From the NCBI GenBank assembly GCA_024225635.1, contig JAAEMK010000304.1, positions 1 through 64,000 on the forward strand: 64,000 nt of DNA. Direction: 5' to 3'. Each line of letters opens with the position of its first letter. The stretch's first letter is position 1. The DNA comes from Desulfobacteraceae bacterium. Lineage in GTDB: Bacteria; Desulfobacterota; Desulfobacteria; Desulfobacterales; Desulfobacteraceae. This document shows, piece by piece, positions 1 through 10,300 of the stretch. Below the pieces are notes generated by a model. It was not told the DNA's origin. It saw nothing but the letters and a program-made list of their open reading frames with translations, and searched no databases. The position numbers were made by a program, and so were the translations under genes.

Positions 1-247
1 GAACCGCATCATCTTTTGGTACAGGGTTGAAGGCATGATCAAGGCCTTTATTGGCTATCTCTTTTTGCTTGTAAATAAACTTCCGACTAACATTGTTACT
101 GTCTGCAATCTCGGTAACGCATCCTCCTGCAAGAGTTTTAATGGAGATATCCTTTCTCTCGGCAGGGCTTAGATTGGTCGCATTGAAAGAATATTTGGAA
201 ACAGGGTTGCAAAAATTGTTAGAAGCGTTGATAATACCTTTGACCAT
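1..247 (-). CDS. Putative transposase, N-terminal part (runs off window)
   Basis: An open frame on the minus strand starts at ATG 247-245 and continues past position 1, giving 82 residues with no stop. The visible part has a helix-turn-helix style stretch (SPAERKDISIKTLAGG, then VTEIADSNNVSRKFIYKQK) typical of the DNA-binding start of IS transposases. I cannot name the IS family. The start codon lies inside an inverted repeat (243-316), as seen near some IS ends. The gene is partial, and the transposase call is an inference from the HTH pattern and position, not a confirmed match. Confidence 0.45.
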   Translation of the reverse strand, partial: MVKGIINASNNFCNPVSKYSFNATNLSPAERKDISIKTLAGGCVTEIADSNNVSRKFIYKQKEIANKGLDHAFNPVPKDDAV

Positions 248-316
248 ACCGAGTAGTACCTTTCTTTACTGTTATTTGATATGTGGTGTATCTTTAATAA
301 CAGAACTCGGTATGGT
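243..316. repeat. Nested perfect inverted repeats over the transposase start
   Basis: The outer arms are 12 bp and perfect (243-254 ACCATACCGAGT with 305-316 ACTCGGTATGGT). Inside them lie 8-bp perfect arms (269-276 CTGTTATT with 296-303 AATAACAG). The transposase ATG (247-245) falls in the outer arm. Such a structure can hide a transposase start in read-through transcripts, or it may mark an IS end. Confidence 0.6.
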
Positions 317-458
317 TTTCATTAAATTAATTCCATTCATTTGTTACCCGTTATTGAACCAGGCCCAGTTTTCCGTTAAAAAACTCTTCATGCCTGGACA
401 GGTTCACGACATACAACGAAAGGCCATACTTTTCCCCTATCACAGGATACTCGCAGTG

Positions 459-974
459 CTATCGGCTGTTCTTTGTTTTCTGAACATCTTTTGTTGATTG
501 ATTGTCAATACTGGAGTCAGAATTTTTTCTTCCAAGAATAAAAACAGAGACCAACCCCACGACTCCGCTTGTACCGATAAGAGATCCGGTAATTTGCGCC
601 CCATGAACAGCCGCATACACTCCGGCAAGAACCGTGGTTGTTCCAATTAAAAATGCAAATATTTGCCCGAGGAAAATCTCTCTTGCTTCGTTGCTTATAA
701 CTTTAACTTCAGCATCTAAAACCTTTTTTTCCATTTCATGGCGGTGAGCAGTTTCTTTTTCGGCAAGAGCGATTATCCGATCGGCAGCTCCAGGAACAAC
801 GTCGTCATAGCCAGCAAGTAGCTCTGGTGGAGGAATGGGGCCCTGAAATTGTGACGCTACCAAACTTTCTGAAATTGATCGCGTTACGTGCTGCTTTGAA
901 CCAGTCCTTTGCGATCCGGATTTTGCAACAACCGGACGGTTCTGCTTTCTTGATTTTTTAGGATTTTTGGACAT
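459..974 (-). CDS. DUF2335 family membrane protein
   Basis: A 171-residue protein with a basic, low-complexity N terminus (about residues 1-35), a conserved soluble stretch (PPPELLAGYDDVVPGAADR, then HRHEMEKKVLDAE), and two hydrophobic segments near residues 103-120 and 128-146. This is the layout of the DUF2335 family of predicted membrane proteins, whose biochemical role is unknown. Its start overlaps the end of the upstream 64-residue gene by 17 bases, so the two are probably translated from one mRNA. The upstream palindromic promoter and nearby transposase suggest an accessory, possibly mobile or defence-type, module; that part is inference. Confidence 0.75.
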   Translation of the reverse strand: MSKNPKKSRKQNRPVVAKSGSQRTGSKQHVTRSISESLVASQFQGPIPPPELLAGYDDVVPGAADRIIALAEKETAHRHEMEKKVLDAEVKVISNEAREIFLGQIFAFLIGTTTVLAGVYAAVHGAQITGSLIGTSGVVGLVSVFILGRKNSDSSIDNQSTKDVQKTKNSR

Positions 975-1152
975 GAATGTTGGAACTTATGATTTTTGAG
1001 AGAGTTTCGCCCACCCTCTCCCAATCCTTTTGAAGGGAACCTGTCGTGCTGGTAGTACGCAACCGCTTTGATATCAGAATCCTTCTTTTGGGTGGATAGA
1101 GATCCAGAACCGATCCTGCACCTCTCATTATATTTCTTTTCGTGGTCTTCAT
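958..1152 (-). CDS. Small conserved hypothetical protein upstream of DUF2335 gene
   Basis: A 64-residue basic protein with the pattern KRNIMRGAGSVLDLYPPKRR near its start and a KDWERVGETLSKII helix near its end. No function is recognised. The -10 box of its promoter lies only about six bases from the first ATG, so the mRNA may be leaderless; otherwise translation starts at Met9 (1128), which has only a weak purine-rich ribosome site. It overlaps the DUF2335 gene by 17 bases. With the palindrome in its promoter, a small regulator or antitoxin-like role is possible but unproven. Confidence 0.6.
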   Translation of the reverse strand: MKTTKRNIMRGAGSVLDLYPPKRRILISKRLRTTSTTGSLQKDWERVGETLSKIISSNIHVQKS

Positions 1153-1158
1153 GCTTTA

Positions 1159-1187
1159 TAGTTAAACCTGGTTTAACCCATTGTCAA
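1159..1187 (-). promoter_or_regulatory. Promoter with palindromic operator for the small protein/DUF2335 pair
   Basis: On the minus strand TTGACA (1187-1182), a 17-bp spacer and TAACTA (1164-1159) form a good sigma-70 promoter. A perfect 17-bp palindrome, GTTAAACC-N-GGTTTAAC (1161-1177), fills the spacer and enters the -10 box. This is an ideal place for a repressor, and autoregulation by a product of the operon is plausible. Confidence 0.65.
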
Positions 1188-1247
1188 CCCATTTATCTCT
1201 ATTATTTAACAGACAGCGGAGATGATTGAATTGTAGCTGTCACTACT

Positions 1248-1282
1248 AAAAAAGGCCCAGGAGGCAATTAGCCTCCTGAGCC
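1248..1282 (-). terminator. Rho-independent terminator after tRNA-Pro
   Basis: On the minus strand a GC-rich hairpin (arms around GGCTCAGGAGGC and GCCTCCTGGGCC, loop TAATT) is followed by six T. It lies downstream of the tRNA-Pro gene. Confidence 0.85.
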
Positions 1283-1325
1283 TTCTATATGCGGGAATAA
1301 AATCTTTGTAACCTTTTGAAGTTAC

Positions 1326-1402
1326 TGGTCGGGATGAGAGGATTCGAACCTCCGACCCCAGCGTCCCGAACGCTGTGCTCTACCAGACTGAGCCACATCC
1401 CG
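1326..1402 (-). tRNA. tRNA-Pro(CGG)
   Basis: A 77-nt cloverleaf with encoded CCA. The acceptor arm is CGGGATG/CATCCCG, the D arm has GGCTCAG..TGGTAGAGC, the anticodon loop TTCGGGA gives anticodon CGG, and the T arm has GGTTCGAATCC. It has its own promoter in the end of purA and its own terminator. Confidence 0.95.
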
Positions 1403-1416
1403 ACAGCTGGAAAAGG

Positions 1417-3204
<1,788 letters not shown>

Positions 3205-3240
3205 GTTTTTGCCTTTAGGTCAATTAATTTCATTTTTTAT

Positions 3241-3269
3241 TTGACATTTAAAAATCAGAGATGTACTAT
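3241..3269 (+). promoter_or_regulatory. Promoter of tRNA-Arg(ACG)
   Basis: TTGACA (3241-3246), a 17-bp spacer and TACTAT (3264-3269), ending 13 bases before the tRNA. This is a near-consensus sigma-70 promoter. Confidence 0.85.
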
Positions 3270-3282
3270 AGTCGAGTTTTGG

Positions 3283-3359
3283 GCGCCTGTAGCTCAGCTG
3301 GATAGAGTATCTGACTACGAATCAGGAGGCCGCAGGTTCGAATCCTGCCAGGCGCACCA
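3283..3359 (+). tRNA. tRNA-Arg(ACG)
   Basis: A 77-nt cloverleaf with encoded CCA. The acceptor arm is GCGCCTG/CAGGCGC and the anticodon arm CTGAC-TACGAA..CAG gives anticodon ACG. The T arm is GCAGGTTCGAATCCTGC. A34 is the target of TadA, encoded divergently about 80 bases away. Confidence 0.96.
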
Positions 3360-3370
3360 CTTTAAAAATC

Positions 3371-3408
3371 AAGGCTTTCAGCATTTTTGCTGGAAGCCTT
3401 TTTTGTTT
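3371..3408 (+). terminator. Rho-independent terminator after tRNA-Arg
   Basis: The hairpin AAGGCTTTCAGCA / TGCTGGAAGCCTT with a TTTT loop is followed by a T-rich tail. Confidence 0.85.
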
Positions 3409-3540
3409 TGGGAAACCCTTGGCGGAAACACGATACAGCCATGGATTTTTTCCCCGCCCGGCATTATAATCAGATAGATAAAAAGTTTTTCAGGTCACCG
3501 ACGGTCCTTAACCGACAAAAGGAATCGTGGAGTTAATCCC

Positions 3541-4296
3541 ATGAAGATCATCATATCCCCAGCCAAAACCATGGCTCAACCGGACGCTGGGACGCCCGGC
3601 CTTGATTATGAGACGGATTGCCCGGCCTTTCAGCAGGAGGCGGAGCGCCTGATCCGTTCCCTCGAAGGAATGCAGGTTGAATCGCTCAAGGCCCTGTTCA
3701 AAACCAGCGACGCCATTGCCCGAAAAACACGGGAGCAGATCCTCCGGTTCAAGGAGGCCCGGCCTTTACCGGCCCTTATGGCATTTAAAGGAACTGTATT
3801 CAAAGCCTTGGCTCCCAATGAATTCGACCGGGAAGAGCTTATGTTCGCCCGGGAAAATCTGATCATTCTTTCGGCGCTTTACGGGGTGCTGAGGCCCTTT
3901 GACGGAATCGTTCCCCACCGGCTCGATATGAACACGCCCCTGAAGCATGACGGCAAAAACAACCTGAGAGCGTTCTGGAAAACGCCGGTCACCCAATGGT
4001 TTGAACGCCTCCTTGGAGAGGATGAGCCGATCCTCAACCTGGCATCCATAGAGTATGAACGGTTATTAACAAAGGGTCCCCTGAAAAACCGGGTCTTCAG
4101 CCTGGAATTCCTGGAACGAAAGGACGGAAAGCTGAAATCCATCGGGGCCCACTCCAAACAGGCCAGGGGGCTGTTCCTGAAGGAGATCGTCCGAACAAGA
4201 CCGACGGAACCCATGGCAATTCAATCCTTTGAAATTGCGGGTTACAGGTTCCGAGAAGACCTATCCTCTCCAAACCGATGGGTATTTGTATTGTAG
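3541..4296 (+). CDS. yaaA: YaaA/DUF328 family peroxide stress protein
   Basis: A 251-residue protein starting MKIIISPAKTM, the hallmark of the YaaA (UPF0246/DUF328) family. Further conserved blocks are LSALYGVLRPFDGI, MNTPLK and NLASIEY. In E. coli YaaA lowers free intracellular iron during peroxide stress and binds DNA. The role here is taken from the family. The gene stands alone on the plus strand, and the next gene starts 10 bases after its stop. Confidence 0.92.
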   Translation: MKIIISPAKTMAQPDAGTPGLDYETDCPAFQQEAERLIRSLEGMQVESLKALFKTSDAIARKTREQILRFKEARPLPALMAFKGTVFKALAPNEFDREELMFARENLIILSALYGVLRPFDGIVPHRLDMNTPLKHDGKNNLRAFWKTPVTQWFERLLGEDEPILNLASIEYERLLTKGPLKNRVFSLEFLERKDGKLKSIGAHSKQARGLFLKEIVRTRPTEPMAIQSFEIAGYRFREDLSSPNRWVFVL

Positions 4297-4306
4297 GAGT
4301 CGAATC

Positions 4307-5092
4307 ATGAGAATAACATCAGTTGCCGACGTTTTTGTCATTATTTTCATTCTTTGCTGCGCTGTAATTCCCGTATCCGGTGCAGAGCAAATCACACTGA
4401 AAATCGCCTATGACCATTCGGATTCATACCCCTGGACCTTAGAAAATGGGTCTGGTATCGATTTTTACCATATGAACATGGTCGCAAAAAACCTCAATTA
4501 CAAAATTGAATATGTTCCCTACCCCTGGAAACGGTGCTTGCACACCCTGAAGAATAATAGGGTGGATGGGGTCATGGTTGGCAGTTTTAAAGAGGAGCGG
4601 ATGAAAATGGGCGTGTTTCCAATGAAAAACGGCACCCACGACCCTGACAAAAGAATGCACTCAAGCAGTTACAGCCTGTATGTTTTAAAGGACTCGCCCC
4701 TCTCCTTTGACGGTCAAAAGCTCGTTAATTTAACGGGGGATATCGGTATTCCACTGGGGTATTCAATAGGGGAGAAACTGACGAACCTGGGTGCCAAGGT
4801 CACGGAATTCGAGTGTATGGGCCGATTGTTTTTTACCCTCGCCAAAGGCCACCTCCAGGGGGCGGTGACCTTAACCTCCATAGGGGACCATGCAATCGGC
4901 AGGACACCGGGCCTTGCATCCAAGATAAAGCGAATTGCCGCCCCCCTGGCTGAAAAGCCCTATTACCTGATCCTTTCCCATAAATTATGGAACGAACAGC
5001 CGGAACTGTGCAGGAAACTGTGGGAGGAAGTAAAAAAAGTCAGGAAATCGGCTGAATACCAAAAAGCATACAATGATTTCCTGGGCAAATAA
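4307..5092 (+). CDS. Periplasmic substrate-binding protein, SBP_bac_3-like
   Basis: A 261-residue protein with a Sec signal peptide (MRITSVADVFVIIFILCCAV, predicted cut near VSGAEQ), then a type 2 periplasmic binding fold (YVPYPWKRCLHTLKNNRVDG, IPLGYSIGEKL) like polar amino-acid binding proteins. The start at 4307 is preferred because a ribosome site (TAGGAG) precedes it; an upstream in-frame ATG at 4229 would lie inside yaaA. No permease or ATPase genes are next to it, so it may be an orphan binding or sensing protein. The ligand is unknown. Confidence 0.8.
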   Translation: MRITSVADVFVIIFILCCAVIPVSGAEQITLKIAYDHSDSYPWTLENGSGIDFYHMNMVAKNLNYKIEYVPYPWKRCLHTLKNNRVDGVMVGSFKEERMKMGVFPMKNGTHDPDKRMHSSSYSLYVLKDSPLSFDGQKLVNLTGDIGIPLGYSIGEKLTNLGAKVTEFECMGRLFFTLAKGHLQGAVTLTSIGDHAIGRTPGLASKIKRIAAPLAEKPYYLILSHKLWNEQPELCRKLWEEVKKVRKSAEYQKAYNDFLGK

Positions 5093-5107
5093 CAGGCACT
5101 TTAAGCC

Positions 5108-5142
5108 ATGACGGATTCATCCGCCGTGCCGTCATTTTTTTT
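5108..5142 (+). terminator. Terminator after the substrate-binding protein
   Basis: The arms ATGACGG (5108-5114) and CCGTCAT (5129-5135) are followed by eight T. It lies between convergent genes and touches the pbpC stop. Confidence 0.75.
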
Positions 5143-7348
5143 AACGGCCATAGGCCAGGCCCGCCCCCGTTACCTTAAAGGTAACCTTGTCGTGGATCGC
5201 GGTTCCGTCGGTTTTGCGGATGGTTGCACAAAGAGCGTGGGCTCCCGGACTGAGCTGCCATAGAAACCGTCCTCCCCGGGTATTGCCGAGTTTTTTGCCG
5301 TCCAGAATCCATTCAACCCGCTCGGAAGGGGTTGCCCCCAGGATGACAAATTCAAACACCTCGTCCGGGTCCGGAATCCTCGGGTCCATGGCCATCTCAA
5401 GGCCGTTCACGGGTTTCAGGAAACCTACCCGCTCCTTTTTTTCCATATAGACCTCATTGTCGGGCTCGGTTCCCGGCACAAACCACTCCTCGATCCGGGA
5501 GCCGGCGTTCCGGGAGCCGGCGTTCCGGGTGTCGGCGTTGCCCTGGGGGGCGTGTACCGCTCTTTTCACAAGCTTTGGGCTGAGGAAAAGCGGGGCGGTC
5601 TCCCCTGCTTCGTTGAGCCTGGAAAAAAGGGATCTCAAGACCATACCCGGACCCGTGGAACCGGTGACGCCGTCCATGGGCCTGCCGTCGAGGTTGCCCA
5701 TCCAGGCGCCAATGGTATAGGCATGGTTGAACCCCACGGCCCAGGCATCCCGGTAGTCGTTGGAGGTGCCGGTCTTCACCGCGGTCTGAACGGGAAAGTT
5801 GAGCAGGGTTCCCCGGCCGAACTCAAGGGCCCTGGCCTCGGGGTCCGAAAGGATGTTTGCGATGATCGAGGCGACCTCGGGGGAGAAGACCCTCTTTTTT
5901 CCTGCCAGGAACGGGGCATCGCCGTCCCAGGAGAACTTGGAAAAAACGCCCCTGTTGGCAAGGGTGTTGTAGGCCCGGACCAGTTCATAAAGGGTGATCT
6001 CGCCATTTCCAAGGGCAAGGCCGTCCCCGTAGAAATCGGGGTGCCGGTCAAGGCTTGTGATCCCGACCCGCTCCAGGATGGCGAGGAACGCCTCAACCCC
6101 GGTGAAGCGGATGGCCCTGATGGCGGGAATGTTCAGGGAATTCCCAAGGGCCTGGCGCAGGGTCACCTGGCCGTAATTACGCCTGCTGTAGTTGTGATAG
6201 GTGTGAAGCCCCCTTCCCACGGGATTTGTCAACGGGGTATCGGCGATCATGGTGGCGGCTGTCCATCCCCTCTCCAGGGCAAGGGCGTACAAAAATGGCT
6301 TCAACGAGGAGCCCGGCTGCCGGGGCACCAGCACGGCATTGATGCGGCTTGTTGAATCGTTATTTCCGGCGGCTACCCATGCCAGGATCTCGCCGGTGCG
6401 ATGGTCCACAACGAGACAAGCGCCGTTGGTCACATGCTTGTTCCGAAGATCCTGAAGGCTTGCCCCCATGATTTTTCGGGCCAGGTTCTGGAGGGGGCCG
6501 TCAAGGGTGGTGCTGATCTCCTTCAAAGGGCTGGAACCATCCACGGAGGAGAAGACAAATCTTGCAAAATGGCTGGCATCAATGGCAAGGGAAGGATTTT
6601 CAAGGGAAAAACCGCCTTCCTTTACCCTTTCCAGCTCGGCCCCGGTGATCAGCTTCTCCCGGTACAGGGCATCCGCAAACCGGCCAAGGGCGGGCTGAAT
6701 GGCGCCGGGGTGGATACGAAGGTCGTAATAGGAGGGCGCCCTCACCAGCACCACAAGGGCCATCATCTCCTTCAGGTTCAGGGTGGCAAGGGAGCGGTTG
6801 AAATAAAAGGATGCGGCCTGGGCGATCCCCCGCCGGTTGGCGGCATAGGGCACCTGGTTGAGGTAGAACTCCAGGATCGCCTGCTTTGTGTCGGTTCGTT
6901 CAAGGGCCATGGCCTCAAACCCTTCCACCCACCTGGACCAGACCGTCCGTTTCCTGGGATGGATCATGCGCACCACCTGCTCCGTGACGGTGCTTGCCCC
7001 CCGGACCGCCCCAAGGGCCCTTATGTTCTGCCAGAGGGCGTGTATCCTCGCCATCCAGTCCACCCCGTGGTGCTCGAGGAACCGCCTGTCCTCCGAAAAA
7101 ACAAAGAGCTGCCTGAGTCGCTCCGGCATGTCGTGGAGCCGGAGGGGGGAGGTGTTCCACGGATTGGTGTAGGTGACGGTCAGGGCATTGCCGAACCTGT
7201 CAACAAGCCGTGGCTTCTTCACCTCCTGAGAAAGCGCCCCAAGGGAGACCGGCATGGGGATCATATCCCGGCAGGTTTTAAAAACCAGGCCCCCGGCACC
7301 CAATATCCCCACCAGCAGAACAACGACAAAAAAACGGCGCACCATCAC
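5141..7348 (-). CDS. pbpC: Penicillin-binding protein 1C
   Basis: A bifunctional peptidoglycan glycosyltransferase/transpeptidase of 735 residues, anchored by an N-terminal membrane segment (about residues 4-24). The glycosyltransferase domain shows FSEDRRFLEHHGVDW and STVTEQVVRM. The transpeptidase domain shows the Ser-x-x-Lys nucleophile in PGSSLKPF, GNSLNIPA and KTGTS. A C-terminal BiPBP_C-like domain follows. A short degenerate repeat (RNAGSRNAGSR) lies in the linker near residue 625. The gene lies 12 bases downstream of the alpha-2-macroglobulin gene, the classic pbpC-yfhM pairing. The start is GTG, with ATG as the next codon. Confidence 0.95.
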   Translation of the reverse strand: MMVRRFFVVVLLVGILGAGGLVFKTCRDMIPMPVSLGALSQEVKKPRLVDRFGNALTVTYTNPWNTSPLRLHDMPERLRQLFVFSEDRRFLEHHGVDWMARIHALWQNIRALGAVRGASTVTEQVVRMIHPRKRTVWSRWVEGFEAMALERTDTKQAILEFYLNQVPYAANRRGIAQAASFYFNRSLATLNLKEMMALVVLVRAPSYYDLRIHPGAIQPALGRFADALYREKLITGAELERVKEGGFSLENPSLAIDASHFARFVFSSVDGSSPLKEISTTLDGPLQNLARKIMGASLQDLRNKHVTNGACLVVDHRTGEILAWVAAGNNDSTSRINAVLVPRQPGSSLKPFLYALALERGWTAATMIADTPLTNPVGRGLHTYHNYSRRNYGQVTLRQALGNSLNIPAIRAIRFTGVEAFLAILERVGITSLDRHPDFYGDGLALGNGEITLYELVRAYNTLANRGVFSKFSWDGDAPFLAGKKRVFSPEVASIIANILSDPEARALEFGRGTLLNFPVQTAVKTGTSNDYRDAWAVGFNHAYTIGAWMGNLDGRPMDGVTGSTGPGMVLRSLFSRLNEAGETAPLFLSPKLVKRAVHAPQGNADTRNAGSRNAGSRIEEWFVPGTEPDNEVYMEKKERVGFLKPVNGLEMAMDPRIPDPDEVFEFVILGATPSERVEWILDGKKLGNTRGGRFLWQLSPGAHALCATIRKTDGTAIHDKVTFKVTGAGLAYGR

Positions 7349-7360
7349 CCCCTGCCTATC

Positions 7361-10300
7361 CTATTGGGCGTCCGTCACAACAAGCGTGCTCTCGAGGCCC
7401 TGGCCGAACACGTCCATGTCATACATCTCCTGGGCCCGTACCGGCAGCCAGGCAAACGTGCCTTCACAAATGGCCTGGGCCGTATAGGAGAGGCGGTAGT
7501 CGCCCGGAGCCAGCCAGTCAGAATAGAACCTGGCAGCCTCGTGCTTCAGCTCTTTATGGTAAAAGCTCCACCTTCCGGCACTGAACTCCCTCCACACCTT
7601 TCCGCTGTCGGAAGCGGCGGGCTCCGCCCTGTCCGCATCAATAAGGGAAGAGGTAGCAAGCTCCCGGTTCACCGGCTCAAGCCCTCCGGGAACGGGATCG
7701 TCCACAACCACGAAGTTCCGCGGGGCGGCCAGGGAGATAAAGATATCCACCCGCACAAGGTCACCCCGCTTAAGGGTCATGGGACTTGCAAGGAGCATGG
7801 ACTTGCCGTCCCGCTCAACCCTCACCTCTTTTCGGATGTCAATGCCTGCATTGATCCGCCTGTTCGGGGGATTTTCAAGGGCATAGCTCATGGCAGCCTT
7901 GTAGTAAAGCCTTCCCTCCCCCTGTTTTTCAACCACCAAGGCAAGGGTCTTGTCGGGATCTTCCGGCCGGATTTTTCGGGACAGGGTCACGCTCTCCTGT
8001 TTCTTGCCCTGGAACCCGGCGGTGCCAAGGGGCTCGCCGTCAACCGAGGCCGTTACCGTCATGGCGGTTTTTCGGCTTTCGTACACCCTTGCGTACTCAA
8101 TAAGGGCGTTGATGGAAAAAACCGTCTCCTGGGTGCTTTCCCAGTGGTCCCGGCCGCCCCGGGTCTGGGTGATGTAACGCACAAGCCCGGTTGGTATCTC
8201 CTTTGACAGGGAGGCGTGGGTTTGGCCGAAACTGGTCAGGGCGGATAGAATGGCGGCATTGGCCCGCATGGGGGTTGCAGCCAGCCTTGCGTAGCCCGAG
8301 TCAAGCTCTTCCGTGAAGCTGATCTTTCCCCCCGTCCGGTTGGACCTGGCCAGGATCGATCCTGCAACCTCCTCTGCAATGGCGTCCCCCCCGGGGGTTG
8401 CCAGGGCCGCCTGGAGAAACATGGCCTTGCCAAAGAGGCTCATGGATTCCACATGGGGACGCAGACGCCCGAGATCTCCCGTTTTGACCCGGTTGTTGGC
8501 GGAGGCGGAAAGTCCGGCAAGGGCCACGGCCCTGACCGTTGCAACCATTCCCCTGGAATAGAATCCCGGCACCACGTCCTTTTTCAGGAACCCTTCAAGA
8601 TAGGCGTAAAGCTTTGTTTCCACGGGCTCGGGCACATCATACCCCGCCGCCTTGATCCAGTTAAGGCCCAGGGCCGTATAGGCGGAAAGATAGGGGCTGA
8701 CATAGCGGTCCTCGGCCCGGAAATAGGCCATGCCGCCGTTGGGCGCCTGGAAATTGACGGCCTGCTCAAGGGTGGTTGCCACCACCCCATCGCTGTCCTC
8801 CCAGGAAATTTCCGGGTCCAGATAGGGACTGAGGGCTGAAAAACCGGCTGCCACGATAGCCTTGCTGAGCTTCTGCTCCCAACAGGAGTAGGGGTAATCA
8901 CGCATATACAGGATGGCAGGTTCAAGATTGCCCAGAGCGGTGGAGGAAAGCACCACCCCCAGGGAGCCTTTGTCGGTCCGGATCTCGCCGGGAATCTTCA
9001 ATGCCTGGCTCACACGGCTCTCAACCGTGCTGGAATAGGCGGCCACGGTCTGAAGATCCTTTCGGGGTTTTACAATGACCCTGTGCACCATGCCGTCACC
9101 GTCCATGTGGTCCCTGGCAGTTGCCTGGAACCTCACCTCCCCCTCTTTTTCCGTGGTAACGGGTAAAAAGACCGTTTTCCGCTTGAAGGGCGCAAGGGTC
9201 AGCTTTTCGGTAATTGTAGGATATTTCTCGTCCAGGCTGCCTTGGGCACTCACCTTGACCGTGACAACCCGCTCCGTGTCCGTTCTGTTCATGACGCTGA
9301 ACCCGGCCCTGAAACGATCCCCCTCCATCACCTGGTTGGGCATCACGGGCCTTACCTCGGTGGGGCGGTTGACCTTGAAGCCCCGGTCCCCCAGTCCCAT
9401 GCGGTCCGTGGGGGTCACGGCCATGGCAAAGACCCGCCACCCGGTAAGATTGTCGGGCACGGTGAACTCGATGGCCGCCCTGCCCTCCTGGTCCGTCTGA
9501 ACCGAGGGATTCCAATAGCTGACAAACTTGAACAGCGACCGCATGGAGATGGCCGCTCCGCCGTCCCCGCCAGGGGACGCACCCTTCTTGGCAAAGTTCT
9601 GGATGCCCACAAGCCTTTGCAGGAGGGAGTAGTTGACCAGATCCAGCCCGTCAACGCTGTAGAAGCCCTTTAAGGGGTCAAAATGGTCCCTGCCCTTGCG
9701 GATGAGGTCGAACACCGCCTCGTCAAGCACGGCAACGGCAAGCTCCACGGGTTCGCCCTTCCGGTCCTTGCCAAGGTCGGCCCCGAGGGCCACCCTCACC
9801 AGCTCACCCGGCTTGTAGGTCTCCTTTTCAGGCGCGACCGCAACCTTGATCTCCCTTGCCGGGTCCTTCACCTCCACCCGGTGATAGCCCATGCGGCAAA
9901 GGGGCTTGCCAAGGTCCACACCGCCCTCGCCAAGGGGCTTTGCCACCCTGGGAGAAAAGAGGCTCACGGAAAAGAAAAATCCGGGCGCAAAGTCGGGCTC
10001 AATGGGAAACTCGATCACCGGGGTGCTCCCCTCCAGGGTCTCTACCCAGTGTTTCAGCACGCCGTAGCGCTCGATGGTAACAAGGGCCTTTGCGCCGGGA
10101 AAGGGATTTTTCACCAGATAACGGGCGGTATCCCCCACCTGGAGGCTCTCTTTTTCAGGGATGAGGGTAAGAACGTTTGCCTCGGGCTCGTGCCACAGCA
10201 CCCGTCCCTTTCCCGCCACCCAGAACCAGATGGAGGCGGTGTGGGACCGGCCCCGGGAATCTTTAATCCGGGCAATCAGGCGATAGGAGCCGGGTTCATC

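Noticed and set aside
93..497. Plus-strand 134-residue ORF
   Set aside because: It runs antisense to the transposase-like frame and over the inverted repeats, and it has no recognisable motif.
6401..8206. 601-residue plus-strand ORF across pbpC and the A2M gene
   Set aside because: It spans two real genes in antisense and is a codon-bias artefact.
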